Source: Miltoncostaea oceani
GTDB taxonomy: Bacteria > Actinomycetota > Thermoleophilia > Miltoncostaeales > Miltoncostaeaceae
Direction of reading: 5' to 3'
NCBI RefSeq assembly: GCF_018141545.1
Contig: NZ_CP064356.1
Coordinates: 124,001 to 188,000 of the forward strand
Length of the DNA: 64,000 nucleotides
Under the pieces are notes generated by a model. That model was not told the DNA's origin. It searched no databases and saw nothing but the letters and a program-made list of their open reading frames with translations. Of this stretch, positions 8,092-16,268 are shown in pieces. How positions within the stretch are numbered: position 1 is the first letter of the stretch; each line of letters begins with the position of its first letter. The position numbers and the translations under genes were made by a program.

Positions 8092-10014
8092 GTGGAGAAC
8101 GTCGCACCCCGTGCCCGGGTCGCGCTCCGGACGATCCGCTCCCTGCTGCCACAGGGGCGCCTCCTCCCCGAGGACGTCTGGAACCGTCGTCACCGCGGCA
8201 TCGTCCGCCTCGCGCTCGCCCAGGCCGCCGTCCTGGCGGCGCTCGCCGCCGCCGTCACCGGGGACCCCCTCCACGCGCTCCTCGACGGCGCCGTCGTCGC
8301 CCTGCCGGCCGTGCCCGCGCTGATGACCCGGTTCGGGCGCCAGGCCCGCGCCATGGCGGCCGCCGCGAGCCTGTTCCTGGCCTCGGCGGTGCTGGTGCAC
8401 CTCGCGGGCGGCCTGACGGAGATGCACTTCCACTTCTTCGTGATGGTCTGCGTCGTGTCGCTCTACCAGGACTGGGCGCCGTTCGGCATGGCCGTCGGCA
8501 TCACGCTGGTGCACCACCTCGCGATGGGCATCCGTGCGCCCCGGGAGGTCTACGGCTCGGAGGCGGCCGCCCGCCACCCCGTGCTCTGGGCGGCGATGCA
8601 CACCGGGTTCCTGCTCGCCGCGGCCCTCGCGAACATGGCCGCCTGGCGCCTCAGCGAGCAGCAGGGCCTGCGCGACCCGCTGACCCGCCTGCCGAACCGC
8701 ACCCTCCTCGCGGAGCGCCTGCTGCGCCGCGTCGACCACGAGGGCCAGCCGACGAGCGTGCTGTTCGTCGACCTCGACGACTTCAAGACCATCAACGACT
8801 CCCGCGGCCACTGGGTGGGCGACGAGGTGCTGACGGCGGTCGCCGGGCGCCTGCGCGGCGCGGTCCGCGACGGCGACACCGTCGCCCGCCTCGGCGGCGA
8901 CGAGTTCGCGGTCCTGGTGGCCGGTCCCCCGGCGGCGGGGCAGGCGGTCGCGGCGCGGGTGGTCGCCGCGCTCGACCTGCCGATCGAGCTCCACGGCGCG
9001 CCGCTCTGGGTCCGCGGCAGCGTCGGCCTCGCCCACGCCGGGGCCGACCCGGGCCGCACCGCCGACGACCTGCTGCGCGAGGCGGACCTCGCGATGTACG
9101 AGGCGAAGGCGGGCGGCAAGAACCGGGTCGCCGTGTTCTCCGCGCGGCTCGACGCGACGGTGCGCCGCCGGGCGGAGCTGTCGGCCGACCTCGCGGGCGC
9201 CATCGACGACGGCCAGCTCGAGGTCCACTACCAGCCGACGGTGCGGATGGCCGACGGCCGTCCGATCGCCGTGGAGGCGCTGCTGCGCTGGCGCCATCCC
9301 CGCCGGGGCCTCGTGCCGCCGGGCGACTTCATCCCCCTCGCGGAGGAGACCCGCCAGATCGGCCGCATCGGGGCGTGGGTGCTGGGCACCGCCCTGCGTC
9401 AGCTCGCCGAGTGGCGTGCCCACGACCCGGCGCTCGCCGACCTGACGATGGCGATCAACCTGTCGCCGGCGCAGCTCGACGACGGGCTGGTCGAGCAGGT
9501 CGCCGCCGCGCTCGCCGACGCCGGCGTCGACGCCGCCCACCTGACGCTGGAGGTCACCGAGAGCGTCTTCGCGGCCGACCTCGTGGCCGTCGCGGAGCAC
9601 CTCTCCCGCCTGCGGGACATGGGGGTGCGGATCGCGATCGACGACTTCGGGACGGGCTACAGCAGCCTCTCGTACCTGCGCCACCTGCCCGTCGACGTCC
9701 TGAAGGTCGACCAGTCCTTCGTGGCGGACCTGGGCGACGCCGGCGTCGACGCGCTGGTGCGGTCCATCCTCGACCTCGCGCGGGCCCTCGACCTGGAGGT
9801 CGTCGCCGAGGGGGTCGAGACGCCCGACCAGGCGGCCCTGCTGCGGGGCCTGCGCTGCGGTGCGGCCCAGGGCTTCCTCTACGCGCGCCCCGTGCCGGCC
9901 GACGAGGCACGGGTGCTGCTCGGCTGCGCCCGCCTGCCCCGCCCGGCCGCCCCGGTCCCGGCCGCCGCCCCGGCGTCACCGGCGCCGGTCGTCCCGGCCC
10001 CCGCGCCCGGCTGA
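8092..10014 (+). CDS. membrane-bound GGDEF-EAL protein (c-di-GMP turnover)
   Basis: About 640 residues; the start is uncertain. GTG at 8092 is chosen because an earlier GTG at 8044 abuts the terminator hairpin, but no ribosome site is evident. The N-terminal ~200 residues have several membrane helices with GGLTEMHFHFFVMV and LYQDWAPF...LVHHLAMG, a His-rich integral-membrane sensor region seen in other signalling proteins. Then comes a GGDEF domain (DPLTRLPNRTLL, RLGGDEFAVL) and an EAL domain (YQPTV, VEALLRW, NLSPAQL, EVTESVF, DDFGTGYSSL, AEGVET). Both active-site signatures look intact, so cyclase and phosphodiesterase activities are both possible. The C-terminus is a Pro/Ala tail. Confidence 0.9.
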   Translation: MENVAPRARVALRTIRSLLPQGRLLPEDVWNRRHRGIVRLALAQAAVLAALAAAVTGDPLHALLDGAVVALPAVPALMTRFGRQARAMAAAASLFLASAVLVHLAGGLTEMHFHFFVMVCVVSLYQDWAPFGMAVGITLVHHLAMGIRAPREVYGSEAAARHPVLWAAMHTGFLLAAALANMAAWRLSEQQGLRDPLTRLPNRTLLAERLLRRVDHEGQPTSVLFVDLDDFKTINDSRGHWVGDEVLTAVAGRLRGAVRDGDTVARLGGDEFAVLVAGPPAAGQAVAARVVAALDLPIELHGAPLWVRGSVGLAHAGADPGRTADDLLREADLAMYEAKAGGKNRVAVFSARLDATVRRRAELSADLAGAIDDGQLEVHYQPTVRMADGRPIAVEALLRWRHPRRGLVPPGDFIPLAEETRQIGRIGAWVLGTALRQLAEWRAHDPALADLTMAINLSPAQLDDGLVEQVAAALADAGVDAAHLTLEVTESVFAADLVAVAEHLSRLRDMGVRIAIDDFGTGYSSLSYLRHLPVDVLKVDQSFVADLGDAGVDALVRSILDLARALDLEVVAEGVETPDQAALLRGLRCGAAQGFLYARPVPADEARVLLGCARLPRPAAPVPAAAPASPAPVVPAPAPG

Positions 10015-10018
10015 CCCG

Positions 10019-11017
10019 TCAGTCGATGCCGGCCCGGGTGCGCACGGACACGCCGTGCAGCCGCGCCAGCGCCTCCCCCGTCCCGCCCCGGATCGCCTCC
10101 GCGACCCGATCGGGGTCGATGCCCGCCTCGATCAGGCGCTGGCTGAGCTCGCCCTCGCGGGCCTGGCGGAAGAACAGCACGGTGATCGCGCCGAAGGCGA
10201 GCAGGCAGTGGAGCACCATCATCACGGTGCCGGCGTTCGCCTGGTCCTCGAGCGGCTCGACGCCCCAGGCGAGGGCCGCCTCGGCGTGGGAGTCGTAGAA
10301 GGCGGTGCCCGAGAACCAGTAGACGTTGGCGATCCCGAGGCCGAGGAACCAGACGCCGGACATGTAGCTGCCCTTCCACCCCGTCGAGAACCACCGGGGC
10401 GCCGGGATCACCTCCACCACCGGCATCCACAGGAGCGTCCCGAGCACCACGAACGACACCTGCTGCAGGATCCACAGCGGCGGCGTCTCGAGCACGAGGT
10501 GGTGGAGGTCGGGGAGCAGCCAGACGACGGTCGAGAGCGCCCACAGCGGGAAGGCGATGAGCGGGTTCTGCAGCCGCTGCAGCACCCCGTAGGTCCGGGG
10601 CGACAGCAGGTCCCGCACGAACTCGCGCGTCACGCCGAGCAGCAGCAGCAGCGGGGCGGTGGCGCCGATCAGGGTGTGCTGCAGCATGTGGGCGGTCATG
10701 AGGCCCTGCTGGGCCACGCCGCCGAGGGGCGAGCAGACCGCGACGAGGATGAGCGCGAGCCCGCTGTAGAACGAGAACCGGCGGAGCCCCGAGATCCCGC
10801 CGACGCGGTGGACGCGGGCGGCGTAGAGGGCCCCGAGCAGCAGGACCGCGGCGACCTCGACCGGCGGGATCGCCCACAGTTCGCCGAGGTCGGTCGTGGC
10901 GGTGGCCGACGGCCCCGAGTGGCCGGTGTGGCCCGCGCCGCCCGCGAGGGCGGTCAGGGCGATCGCCAGCGCCAGCGAGCCGGCGACGGCCATCATGGTC
11001 AGCGGGCGCCTCATCAC
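10019..11017 (-). CDS. CtaG-like cytochrome c oxidase assembly protein
   Basis: 332 residues with a signal-anchor and about seven membrane helices. The pattern MTAHMLQHTLIGATAPLLLLLG and the later HCLLAFGAITVLFF are typical of the caa3_CtaG (Bacillus-type CtaG) family, involved in copper delivery or assembly of caa3 oxidase. A His-rich stretch (HTGHSG) follows the signal segment. No oxidase subunit genes lie in the window. It converges on the GGDEF-EAL gene with a 4-nt gap. Confidence 0.85.
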   Translation of the reverse strand: MMRRPLTMMAVAGSLALAIALTALAGGAGHTGHSGPSATATTDLGELWAIPPVEVAAVLLLGALYAARVHRVGGISGLRRFSFYSGLALILVAVCSPLGGVAQQGLMTAHMLQHTLIGATAPLLLLLGVTREFVRDLLSPRTYGVLQRLQNPLIAFPLWALSTVVWLLPDLHHLVLETPPLWILQQVSFVVLGTLLWMPVVEVIPAPRWFSTGWKGSYMSGVWFLGLGIANVYWFSGTAFYDSHAEAALAWGVEPLEDQANAGTVMMVLHCLLAFGAITVLFFRQAREGELSQRLIEAGIDPDRVAEAIRGGTGEALARLHGVSVRTRAGID

Positions 11018-11075
11018 CCCGATGCTGCCACACCCCGGCCCGCGCGCGGCCGGCGTTCGTCCCCTCCCGCCGGGG

Positions 11076-11543
11076 TCAGGCCGCCCGGCAGCCGGGGCAG
11101 CGTCCGCGCAGGACCACGTCGTGCCCGACGACGGTGTAGTCGGAGCGGGCGGCGGTCCCCTCCAGCGCCTGCTCGAGGCCGGGGTCCTCGAAGGGGCTGA
11201 CCTCGCCGCAGTCGACGCACACGAGGTGGTGGTGGTGCGCCCCGTCGGGCAGGGCGGGCTCGTACCGCGACATCCCGCCGCCGAGGTCGAGGCGCTGCAC
11301 CAGGCCCATCCCGACGAGCAGGTCGAGCACCCGGTAGACGCTGGCGATCCCGACGCGGCGGCCGTCGGCGCGCATCTGGTCGAAGATCTCCTGCGCCGAC
11401 CGGCAGCAGTCCTGCGCGGCGAGCGACTCGATGACCGCGCGCCGGGCGCCGCCGGAGCGGTGGCCGGCCGCCGCGACGCTCTGGAGGGCGTGCGCGGACC
11501 AGTCCGCGGCGGCCCCGGGGTCGTGATCGTGCGGGCGTATCAT
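11076..11543 (-). CDS. Fur-family transcriptional regulator (A)
   Basis: 155 residues. The winged helix (RRAVIESLAAQDCCRSAQEI, VGIASVYRVLDLL) is followed by a metal-binding dimerisation part (HHHHLVCVDCGEV and RCPGCRA, giving two CxxC zinc sites). It may be Fur, Zur or PerR type; sequence alone does not decide, but zinc importer genes lie 2 kb away. GGAGGAGG stands about 11 nt upstream of the ATG, inside the first codons of the divergent Fur-family gene. Confidence 0.88.
   Translation of the reverse strand: MIRPHDHDPGAAADWSAHALQSVAAAGHRSGGARRAVIESLAAQDCCRSAQEIFDQMRADGRRVGIASVYRVLDLLVGMGLVQRLDLGGGMSRYEPALPDGAHHHHLVCVDCGEVSPFEDPGLEQALEGTAARSDYTVVGHDVVLRGRCPGCRAA
11538..11543 (+). promoter_or_regulatory. 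-10 element TATCAT for leaderless fur-family gene B
   Basis: TATCAT fits TANNNT and ends 8 nt before the ATG at 11552. It overlaps the start codon of the divergent gene A, so transcription of B would start at or near its ATG, with no leader. Confidence 0.5.
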
Positions 11544-11551
11544 CGGCGGGG

Positions 11552-11986
11552 ATGCCTCCTCCGGGGACCGAGTCGGTCTGGCGGCGCCTGCGCGCCGATG
11601 GTCTGCGCCGCACGCCGCAGCGGGAGGCGATCCTGGACGCCCTCGGCGACGCCGGCGACGGGCTGCCCCTGCCGGTGCTGCTGGAGCGCGGCCGCCGTCG
11701 CGCGCCCGGCCTCGGCGAGCGGACGGCGGAGCGCACCGTCGCGCTGCTGGTGGGCAGCGGCGCGGTCGACGCCATCGTCCTCCCCGGCGGCGAGGTGGTG
11801 TACCGCCTCTGCGGCCACGGCCACCACCACCACCTCGTCTGCCGGTCGTGCGGCTCGGTCGCGGAGCTCGACGACTGCGACGTCGGCGCGTGGGCGGCAG
11901 AGCGCGCCGAGCGTCAGGGCTTCACGGTCGACGGCCACGACCTGACGGTGCACGGCCGGTGCGCCGACTGCCGCGACGCGTCCTGA
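11552..11986 (+). CDS. Fur-family transcriptional regulator (B), divergent member
   Basis: 144 residues. LRRTPQREAILDAL is the family N-terminal helix-turn-helix. The metal part has HGHHHHLVCRSCGSV and GRCADCRDAS. The recognition helix (ERTAERTVALLVGS) lacks the usual SVYR-like residues, so its DNA target probably differs from that of the neighbouring regulator. Only 8 nt separate the two divergent start codons. The transcript appears leaderless. Confidence 0.85.
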   Translation: MPPPGTESVWRRLRADGLRRTPQREAILDALGDAGDGLPLPVLLERGRRRAPGLGERTAERTVALLVGSGAVDAIVLPGGEVVYRLCGHGHHHHLVCRSCGSVAELDDCDVGAWAAERAERQGFTVDGHDLTVHGRCADCRDAS

Positions 11987-11996
11987 GGGGCGCCGT

Positions 11997-12011
11997 CCCC
12001 GCGCGGCGGGG
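11997..12011. terminator. bidirectional hairpin after fur-family gene B
   Basis: CCCCGC-GCG-GCGGGG forms a short perfect hairpin between the converging gene at 11986 and the small ORF ending at 12024. Confidence 0.4.
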
Positions 12012-12023
12012 CCGGGCGGGGCG

Positions 12024-12197
12024 CTAGCCCCGGCTGGGACCCTCGCGGCGCACCACCATGAGCAGGGCGGCGGCGACGACGAGCGTGACCAGCGGGACCC
12101 GGAGCGCCCAGGCGACCGTCTGGGTGCCGCCCATCCGGCGCAGGCGGCGACGGGCCGACCGGCGGACGACGTGGGCGATGATGGGGGAGCGGAGCAT
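12024..12197 (-). CDS. small single-span membrane protein, hypothetical
   Basis: 57 codons plus stop, read by eye. The N-terminus is very basic (HVVRRSARRRLRRMGG), followed by one hydrophobic helix (VPLVTLVVAAALLMVV) and a short basic/Pro tail. Codon third positions are almost all G or C and the membrane topology is sensible, supporting coding. No ribosome site is seen. I do not recognise it. It fills the gap between fur B and the DUF2254 gene. Confidence 0.45.
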   Translation of the reverse strand: MLRSPIIAHVVRRSARRRLRRMGGTQTVAWALRVPLVTLVVAAALLMVVRREGPSRG

Positions 12198-12313
12198 CCG
12201 ACAAGCATGACGCCGGGGTCGGACCCCACCGCGAGGGTGAGGGCCGGTCGTCGCTCCCGGGCTTTCCGGCGTCCCCGGGTTTCGGCGGGACGGCGGCGGG
12301 GGAGCGCTGGCCG

Positions 12314-13612
12314 GTGCCCGGCTTCCGTCTCGCCCACCAGGTCCGCTCGAGCCTCTGGCTCGTCCCCGCCCTGTGCGTCATCGCGGGCGTCGGCCTGTCG
12401 CTCGGCACGATCGCGCTCGACCGCCTCCTCGGCCCGGGGTTCCTGCCGCAGAGCCTGACCGGTGGCCCGGACGCGGCCCTCTTCATCCTCAGCGCCGTCG
12501 CGACCTCGATGGTCACCCTCGCGGCCCTCGTCCTGACGATCACGATGGTCGTCGTCCAGCTCGCGATGGGGCAGTTCTCGCCGCGGATCGTGCGGACGAT
12601 CCTCCAGGACACGACGAGCCAGGTGGCGATCGGCGTCTTCGTCGGCACGTTCGCCCACGCCATGCTCACGATGCGCGAGGTCACGTTCGACGGCCCCGAG
12701 GGGGGCAGCGTCCCCGGCATCGCCATCGTGATGGCCTTCGTGCTGGTGATCGCCAGCATCATCCTGCTGGTCTTCTACGTGCACCACCTCGGGCAGTCGC
12801 TGCGCGTCGCGGCGCTGATCGAGCTCGTCGGCAGCGAGATGCGGGACCTCGTCGACGCGCAGTACCCCTCCGGCGCGGAGCCCGCCCACCGGCCGGCGCC
12901 CGGCACGGTCCCCGCCGCCCGCTCCGGGGTCGTGTTCCACATCGACCACCCGCGCCTCGTCGCGGCGGCCCGCGACGCCGGGTGCACCGTCGAGCTCGTG
13001 CCGGCGCTCGGGGACTTCGCCCCCGCCGGCGCCCCCCTCCTGCGCGTGGACCCGCCCGACGCCCCGCTCGACCCGGACGCGGTCGACCACGTGCAGCTCG
13101 GACCCGAGCGGACCATGAACCAGGACCTCGCGTACGGCATGCGGATGCTGGTCGACATCGCGGAGCGCGGGCTGTCGGAGCCCTTCCTCGACCCCACCAC
13201 GGCGGTGCAGGCCCTCGACCGGCTGCACGACTGCCTGCGCCAGCTCGTCCACCGGCCGTTCCCCGACGGCCGGTACCGCGACGCGGACGGCGTCGTGCGC
13301 TTCGTGATGCCGGTGATGGACTGGGACGGCTACGTGCGCCTCGCCTTCGACGAGATCCGGGAGGCCGGCCGCACGTCGCCGCAGGTGCCCCGCCGCCTGG
13401 CCGCGGCGGTCGACGACCTGCTCGCGATCGCCCCGCCGGAGCGCCGGGCGGCCCTGGAGCGCCAGCGCGCCCTCCTCGACGCGGAGGCCGTCGGGGACCC
13501 ACCGGTCGCCGATCCCCAGGGCATCGGGTCGGGGCGGGACGCGCTGCGTCGCGTGTCGCTCAATGGGGATGATCGTGCCCGTCGTGACCATGCCGGTGCA
13601 CCGGGTCCATGA
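12314..13612 (+). CDS. DUF2254 family membrane protein
   Basis: 432 residues. The N-terminal half has four membrane helices (LWLVPALCVIAGVGL; AVATSMVTLAALVLTITMVVVQLA; VAIGVFVGTFAHAML; IAIVMAFVLVIASIILL). QFSPRIVRTILQD and the HHLGQSLRV region identify DUF2254. The soluble C-terminal half carries the conserved VDIAERGLSEPFLDPTTAVQALDRL. The function is unknown. Its 3' end overlaps the convergent ABC ATPase gene by 53 nt. Confidence 0.85.
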   Translation: MPGFRLAHQVRSSLWLVPALCVIAGVGLSLGTIALDRLLGPGFLPQSLTGGPDAALFILSAVATSMVTLAALVLTITMVVVQLAMGQFSPRIVRTILQDTTSQVAIGVFVGTFAHAMLTMREVTFDGPEGGSVPGIAIVMAFVLVIASIILLVFYVHHLGQSLRVAALIELVGSEMRDLVDAQYPSGAEPAHRPAPGTVPAARSGVVFHIDHPRLVAAARDAGCTVELVPALGDFAPAGAPLLRVDPPDAPLDPDAVDHVQLGPERTMNQDLAYGMRMLVDIAERGLSEPFLDPTTAVQALDRLHDCLRQLVHRPFPDGRYRDADGVVRFVMPVMDWDGYVRLAFDEIREAGRTSPQVPRRLAAAVDDLLAIAPPERRAALERQRALLDAEAVGDPPVADPQGIGSGRDALRRVSLNGDDRARRDHAGAPGP

Positions 13613-14345
13613 CGAGCTGGCCGCCGTCCGGCAGCTCGCCGAGGACGAGGCCGAACGTCTCCATCAGCGCGTCCCGGGTGAGCGCCTGCGCCGGGGGCCC
13701 CTCCGCCACGACCCGGCCGGCGAGCAGCAGCGCCCGGTCCGCCGCCGCCGCGTCGCGGATGTCGTGGGTGCACATCACCACCGCCGCCCCCCGGGCCCGC
13801 TCCTGGACGAGCGCCGCGAGCAGCAGCTCGCGCCCCGCCACGTCCAGGCCGGAGGTGGGCTCGTCGAGCACGATCAGGTCGGCCCGCCACGCGAGGGCCT
13901 GGGCGATGTGCACGCGCTGGCGCTGCCCGCCGGAGAGGTCCCCGAGCGGTTCGTCGGCGAGGTGGGAGGCCCCCATGCGCTCCATGCTCGTGTCCACGAG
14001 GGCCCGGTCGTCGCGGGTGATCCGTCCGCGCAGGCGCCGCTCCGCGAACCGCCCCATCATCACGACGTCGCGGGCCCGGATCGGCAGGGCGAAGCCGGAC
14101 GCCTGGACCTGCCCGAGGTAGGCGACGCGCCGGGGCGCGGCCCCGGGCGGGCCGCCAAGCACGTGCAGGGAGCCGCCGACGGGCGGGAGCAGGCCGACGA
14201 TCGTCTTCACGAGGGTCGACTTGCCGGAGCCGTTCGTGCCGAGCACCGCGAGCATGCCGCCGGGGGCGAGGTCGAGGGACACGTCCGCGACCACGGGCCG
14301 CCCGTCGTAGCCGACGGCCAGGTCGCGCGCGTCGAGGGCGCTCAC
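13560..14345 (-). CDS. znuC: zinc/manganese-type ABC transporter ATP-binding protein
   Basis: 261 residues. Walker A GTNGSGKSTL, signature [15 protein letters not shown], Walker B DLIVLDEPTSGLD and the switch THD are complete. The GTG start overlaps the permease stop by 4 nt. The C-terminus ends in a His-rich tail (HRHGHDGHDHPH), uncommon for the ATPase and possibly zinc-sensing. With the permease and binding protein it forms a metal importer, probably for Zn2+. Confidence 0.9.
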   Translation of the reverse strand: MSALDARDLAVGYDGRPVVADVSLDLAPGGMLAVLGTNGSGKSTLVKTIVGLLPPVGGSLHVLGGPPGAAPRRVAYLGQVQASGFALPIRARDVVMMGRFAERRLRGRITRDDRALVDTSMERMGASHLADEPLGDLSGGQRQRVHIAQALAWRADLIVLDEPTSGLDVAGRELLLAALVQERARGAAVVMCTHDIRDAAAADRALLLAGRVVAEGPPAQALTRDALMETFGLVLGELPDGGQLVMDPVHRHGHDGHDHPH

Positions 14346-15181
14346 GCCGGGACCGCCCGGGGGGCCGGCCGGCGCACCGACCGCGCGACGAGGGCGGCGA
14401 AGAACACGGCGACCTCGACGAGCACGATCGCGGCGCCCGCGGCGAGGTCGTGGTGGTACGACAGCAGCAGGCCCGTGACGACGCTCGCCGTGCCGATCAG
14501 GCCCGCCCCGAGCATCATCGCGCCGATGCGCCGTGCGAACAGCGCCGCCGTCGCGGGCGGGGCGACGAGCATCCCGAACACGAGCAGCGTGCCGACGGTC
14601 TGGAACGAGACGACCACCGTCACCGCGACCATCCCCAGCATCAGCCACTCGTAGAGCCCGGCGCGGAACCCGGCGACGCGTGTCTGCCCGGCGTCGAACG
14701 CGAGCATCAGGAACGGCCGGGCGCAGACGACGGCGACGACGCCCACGGCGACGGTCGCACCGAGCTGCACGAGGATGTCGCCCCACGTGATGCCGAGGAC
14801 CTCCCCGAAGAGGATCCGCGTCAGGTCCCCCGTGAACGAGTCCGACCGCGAGACGATCACCACGCCGAGGGCGAGCATCCCCACGAACAGCAGGCCGATC
14901 GCGGTGTCCCCGGACAGCCGGGTGGTGCGCCGCACCAGGTCGACGCCGCCGATCATCACGACGGCGCCGACGAGCGCCCCCGCGATCCCCGGCAGGCCCA
15001 GCAGCAGCGCCCCCGCGATCCCCGGCAACACCCCGTGGGCGAGGGCGTCGCCGATGAAGGCCAGCCCCCGCAGCACCACGAACGTCCCGACGACCGCGCA
15101 GGCGAGCGCGACCAGGCACCCGGCCACCAGGGCCCGGAGCATGAAGTCGTTGTCGAGGAACGGGTCGAGGAGGGGGCCCAC
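14342..15181 (-). CDS. znuB: zinc/manganese-type ABC transporter permease
   Basis: 279 residues and eight or so membrane helices. The ABC-3 family pattern is visible: LRGLAFIGDALAHGVLPGIA, SGDTAIGLLFVGMLALGV, and FGMLVAPPATAAL. It lies 8 nt after the binding-protein gene and overlaps the ATPase gene by 4 nt. Confidence 0.9.
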   Translation of the reverse strand: MGPLLDPFLDNDFMLRALVAGCLVALACAVVGTFVVLRGLAFIGDALAHGVLPGIAGALLLGLPGIAGALVGAVVMIGGVDLVRRTTRLSGDTAIGLLFVGMLALGVVIVSRSDSFTGDLTRILFGEVLGITWGDILVQLGATVAVGVVAVVCARPFLMLAFDAGQTRVAGFRAGLYEWLMLGMVAVTVVVSFQTVGTLLVFGMLVAPPATAALFARRIGAMMLGAGLIGTASVVTGLLLSYHHDLAAGAAIVLVEVAVFFAALVARSVRRPAPRAVPA

Positions 15182-15189
15182 GTCGGTCC

Positions 15190-16161
15190 CTACGGTGCCA
15201 GGCCGGCGTCCACGGCGGCGGCCGCCTCGCGCAGGAACGTGGCGTACGACCCGTCCCCGGGGAGCGCGTGGGTGCCGATCTCGGCCACGCGCGCGCCGGT
15301 CTGGTCGCCGATCGCCTCGGCGACCCCGTCGGGGGTGCCGGCCTCGGTGAACACCGCGGGGACGTCGAGCGCCTCGACCTGGGCCCGCAGCGCCGCCAGG
15401 TTCGACGCCGACACCTGGGCCTGGGAGCTGAGGGACGGGATCAGCGCGCCGACGAGCCGGAAGTCGTACCGGTCGGCGAAGTAGCCCATCGACTCGTGGC
15501 CGGTGACGAGGAGCCGCCGCGCGGGCGGGATGTCCGCGAGCGTGTCCCGCACCTCGGCGTCGAGGGCGGTGAGGCCGGCCTCGGCGTCCGCGGCCCGGGT
15601 CGTGAGGTCGAGCCCGAGGTCGTCCTGCAGCACGGGGGCGAGGGCGGTCACGACGTCGCGCATCGCGAGGGGGTCCATCCAGATGTGGGGGTCCTCGGGT
15701 CCGTGCCCGTGCTCCTCCCCGTCCTCGGCGTGCTCCTCCCCGGCGTGCTCCTCCTCGGCGTGCTCCCCCTCACCGATGGCGCGGAGGGTCACGTGGTCGG
15801 TGGCGGTGAACACGGGAGTGCCGCCGTCGCGGACCCGCCCGAGGGCGTCCTCGAGCCCCTCCTCCAGGTCGAGGCCGTTCTCGACGACGAGGTCGGCGTC
15901 CTCGAGGGCCCCGACGTCCTTCGCGCTGGGCTGGAAGTCGTGGGGGTCGGCGCCGTTCGGCATCAGGACGCGTACCTCGGCGGCGTCGCCGACGAGGTCC
16001 TGGACGACCGCGCCGAGGACCGTGGTGGTGACGACGACGGTGGGACGCCCGCCCGCGGCGTCGTCGTCGGAGCAGCCCGCCACGACGGCTCCGAGGGTCA
16101 GGGCGGTGGCGAGCACGGCGACCGCGCGCATGCGGCGGCGGGGGGTGGGGACGGGCGGCAC
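15190..16161 (-). CDS. znuA: zinc-binding lipoprotein of ABC transporter (ZnuA-like)
   Basis: 323 residues. The lipoprotein signal ends in VVAGC. NGADPHDFQPS and DPHIWMDPLAMRD supply family His ligands, HESMGYFADRY the third, and TEAGTPDGVAE the C-terminal acidic ligand. Between the first two lies the His/Glu-rich loop (EHAEEEHAGEEHAEDGEEHG) that marks the zinc-type binding proteins and supports Zn2+ over Mn2+. The GTG start has GAGGAG 5 nt upstream. Likely Zur-controlled. Confidence 0.92.
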   Translation of the reverse strand: MPPVPTPRRRMRAVAVLATALTLGAVVAGCSDDDAAGGRPTVVVTTTVLGAVVQDLVGDAAEVRVLMPNGADPHDFQPSAKDVGALEDADLVVENGLDLEEGLEDALGRVRDGGTPVFTATDHVTLRAIGEGEHAEEEHAGEEHAEDGEEHGHGPEDPHIWMDPLAMRDVVTALAPVLQDDLGLDLTTRAADAEAGLTALDAEVRDTLADIPPARRLLVTGHESMGYFADRYDFRLVGALIPSLSSQAQVSASNLAALRAQVEALDVPAVFTEAGTPDGVAEAIGDQTGARVAEIGTHALPGDGSYATFLREAAAAVDAGLAP

Positions 16162-16193
16162 GGACGCTCCTCGGGCGGGACACGGAAAACGGA

Positions 16194-16207
16194 AGTGAGA
16201 ACTCTTA
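16194..16207. promoter_or_regulatory. imperfect palindrome upstream of znuA, candidate operator
   Basis: GTGAGAACTCTTAC is an imperfect inverted repeat in the only AT-richer stretch (about 16182-16216) between znuA and the divergent lgt. A zinc-responsive Fur-family site is expected here, but the match to known Zur boxes is poor. Confidence 0.35.
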
Positions 16208-16268
16208 CCATAAACGCGGCGGGACCGGCGCCCTCGACCCGCCGCCGCGGTCGACTACGATCGCGGCC

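Noticed and set aside
15706-15775. Short tandem repeats near 15.7 kb suggesting a repeat array
   Set aside because: They encode the His/Glu-rich loop of ZnuA (repeated EHAEE-type units), not a CRISPR or satellite. No CRISPR array was seen anywhere in the window.
16194-16207. Calling the palindrome before znuA a Zur box
   Set aside because: Position and context fit, but the match to known Zur consensus sites is poor, so it is listed only as a candidate operator.
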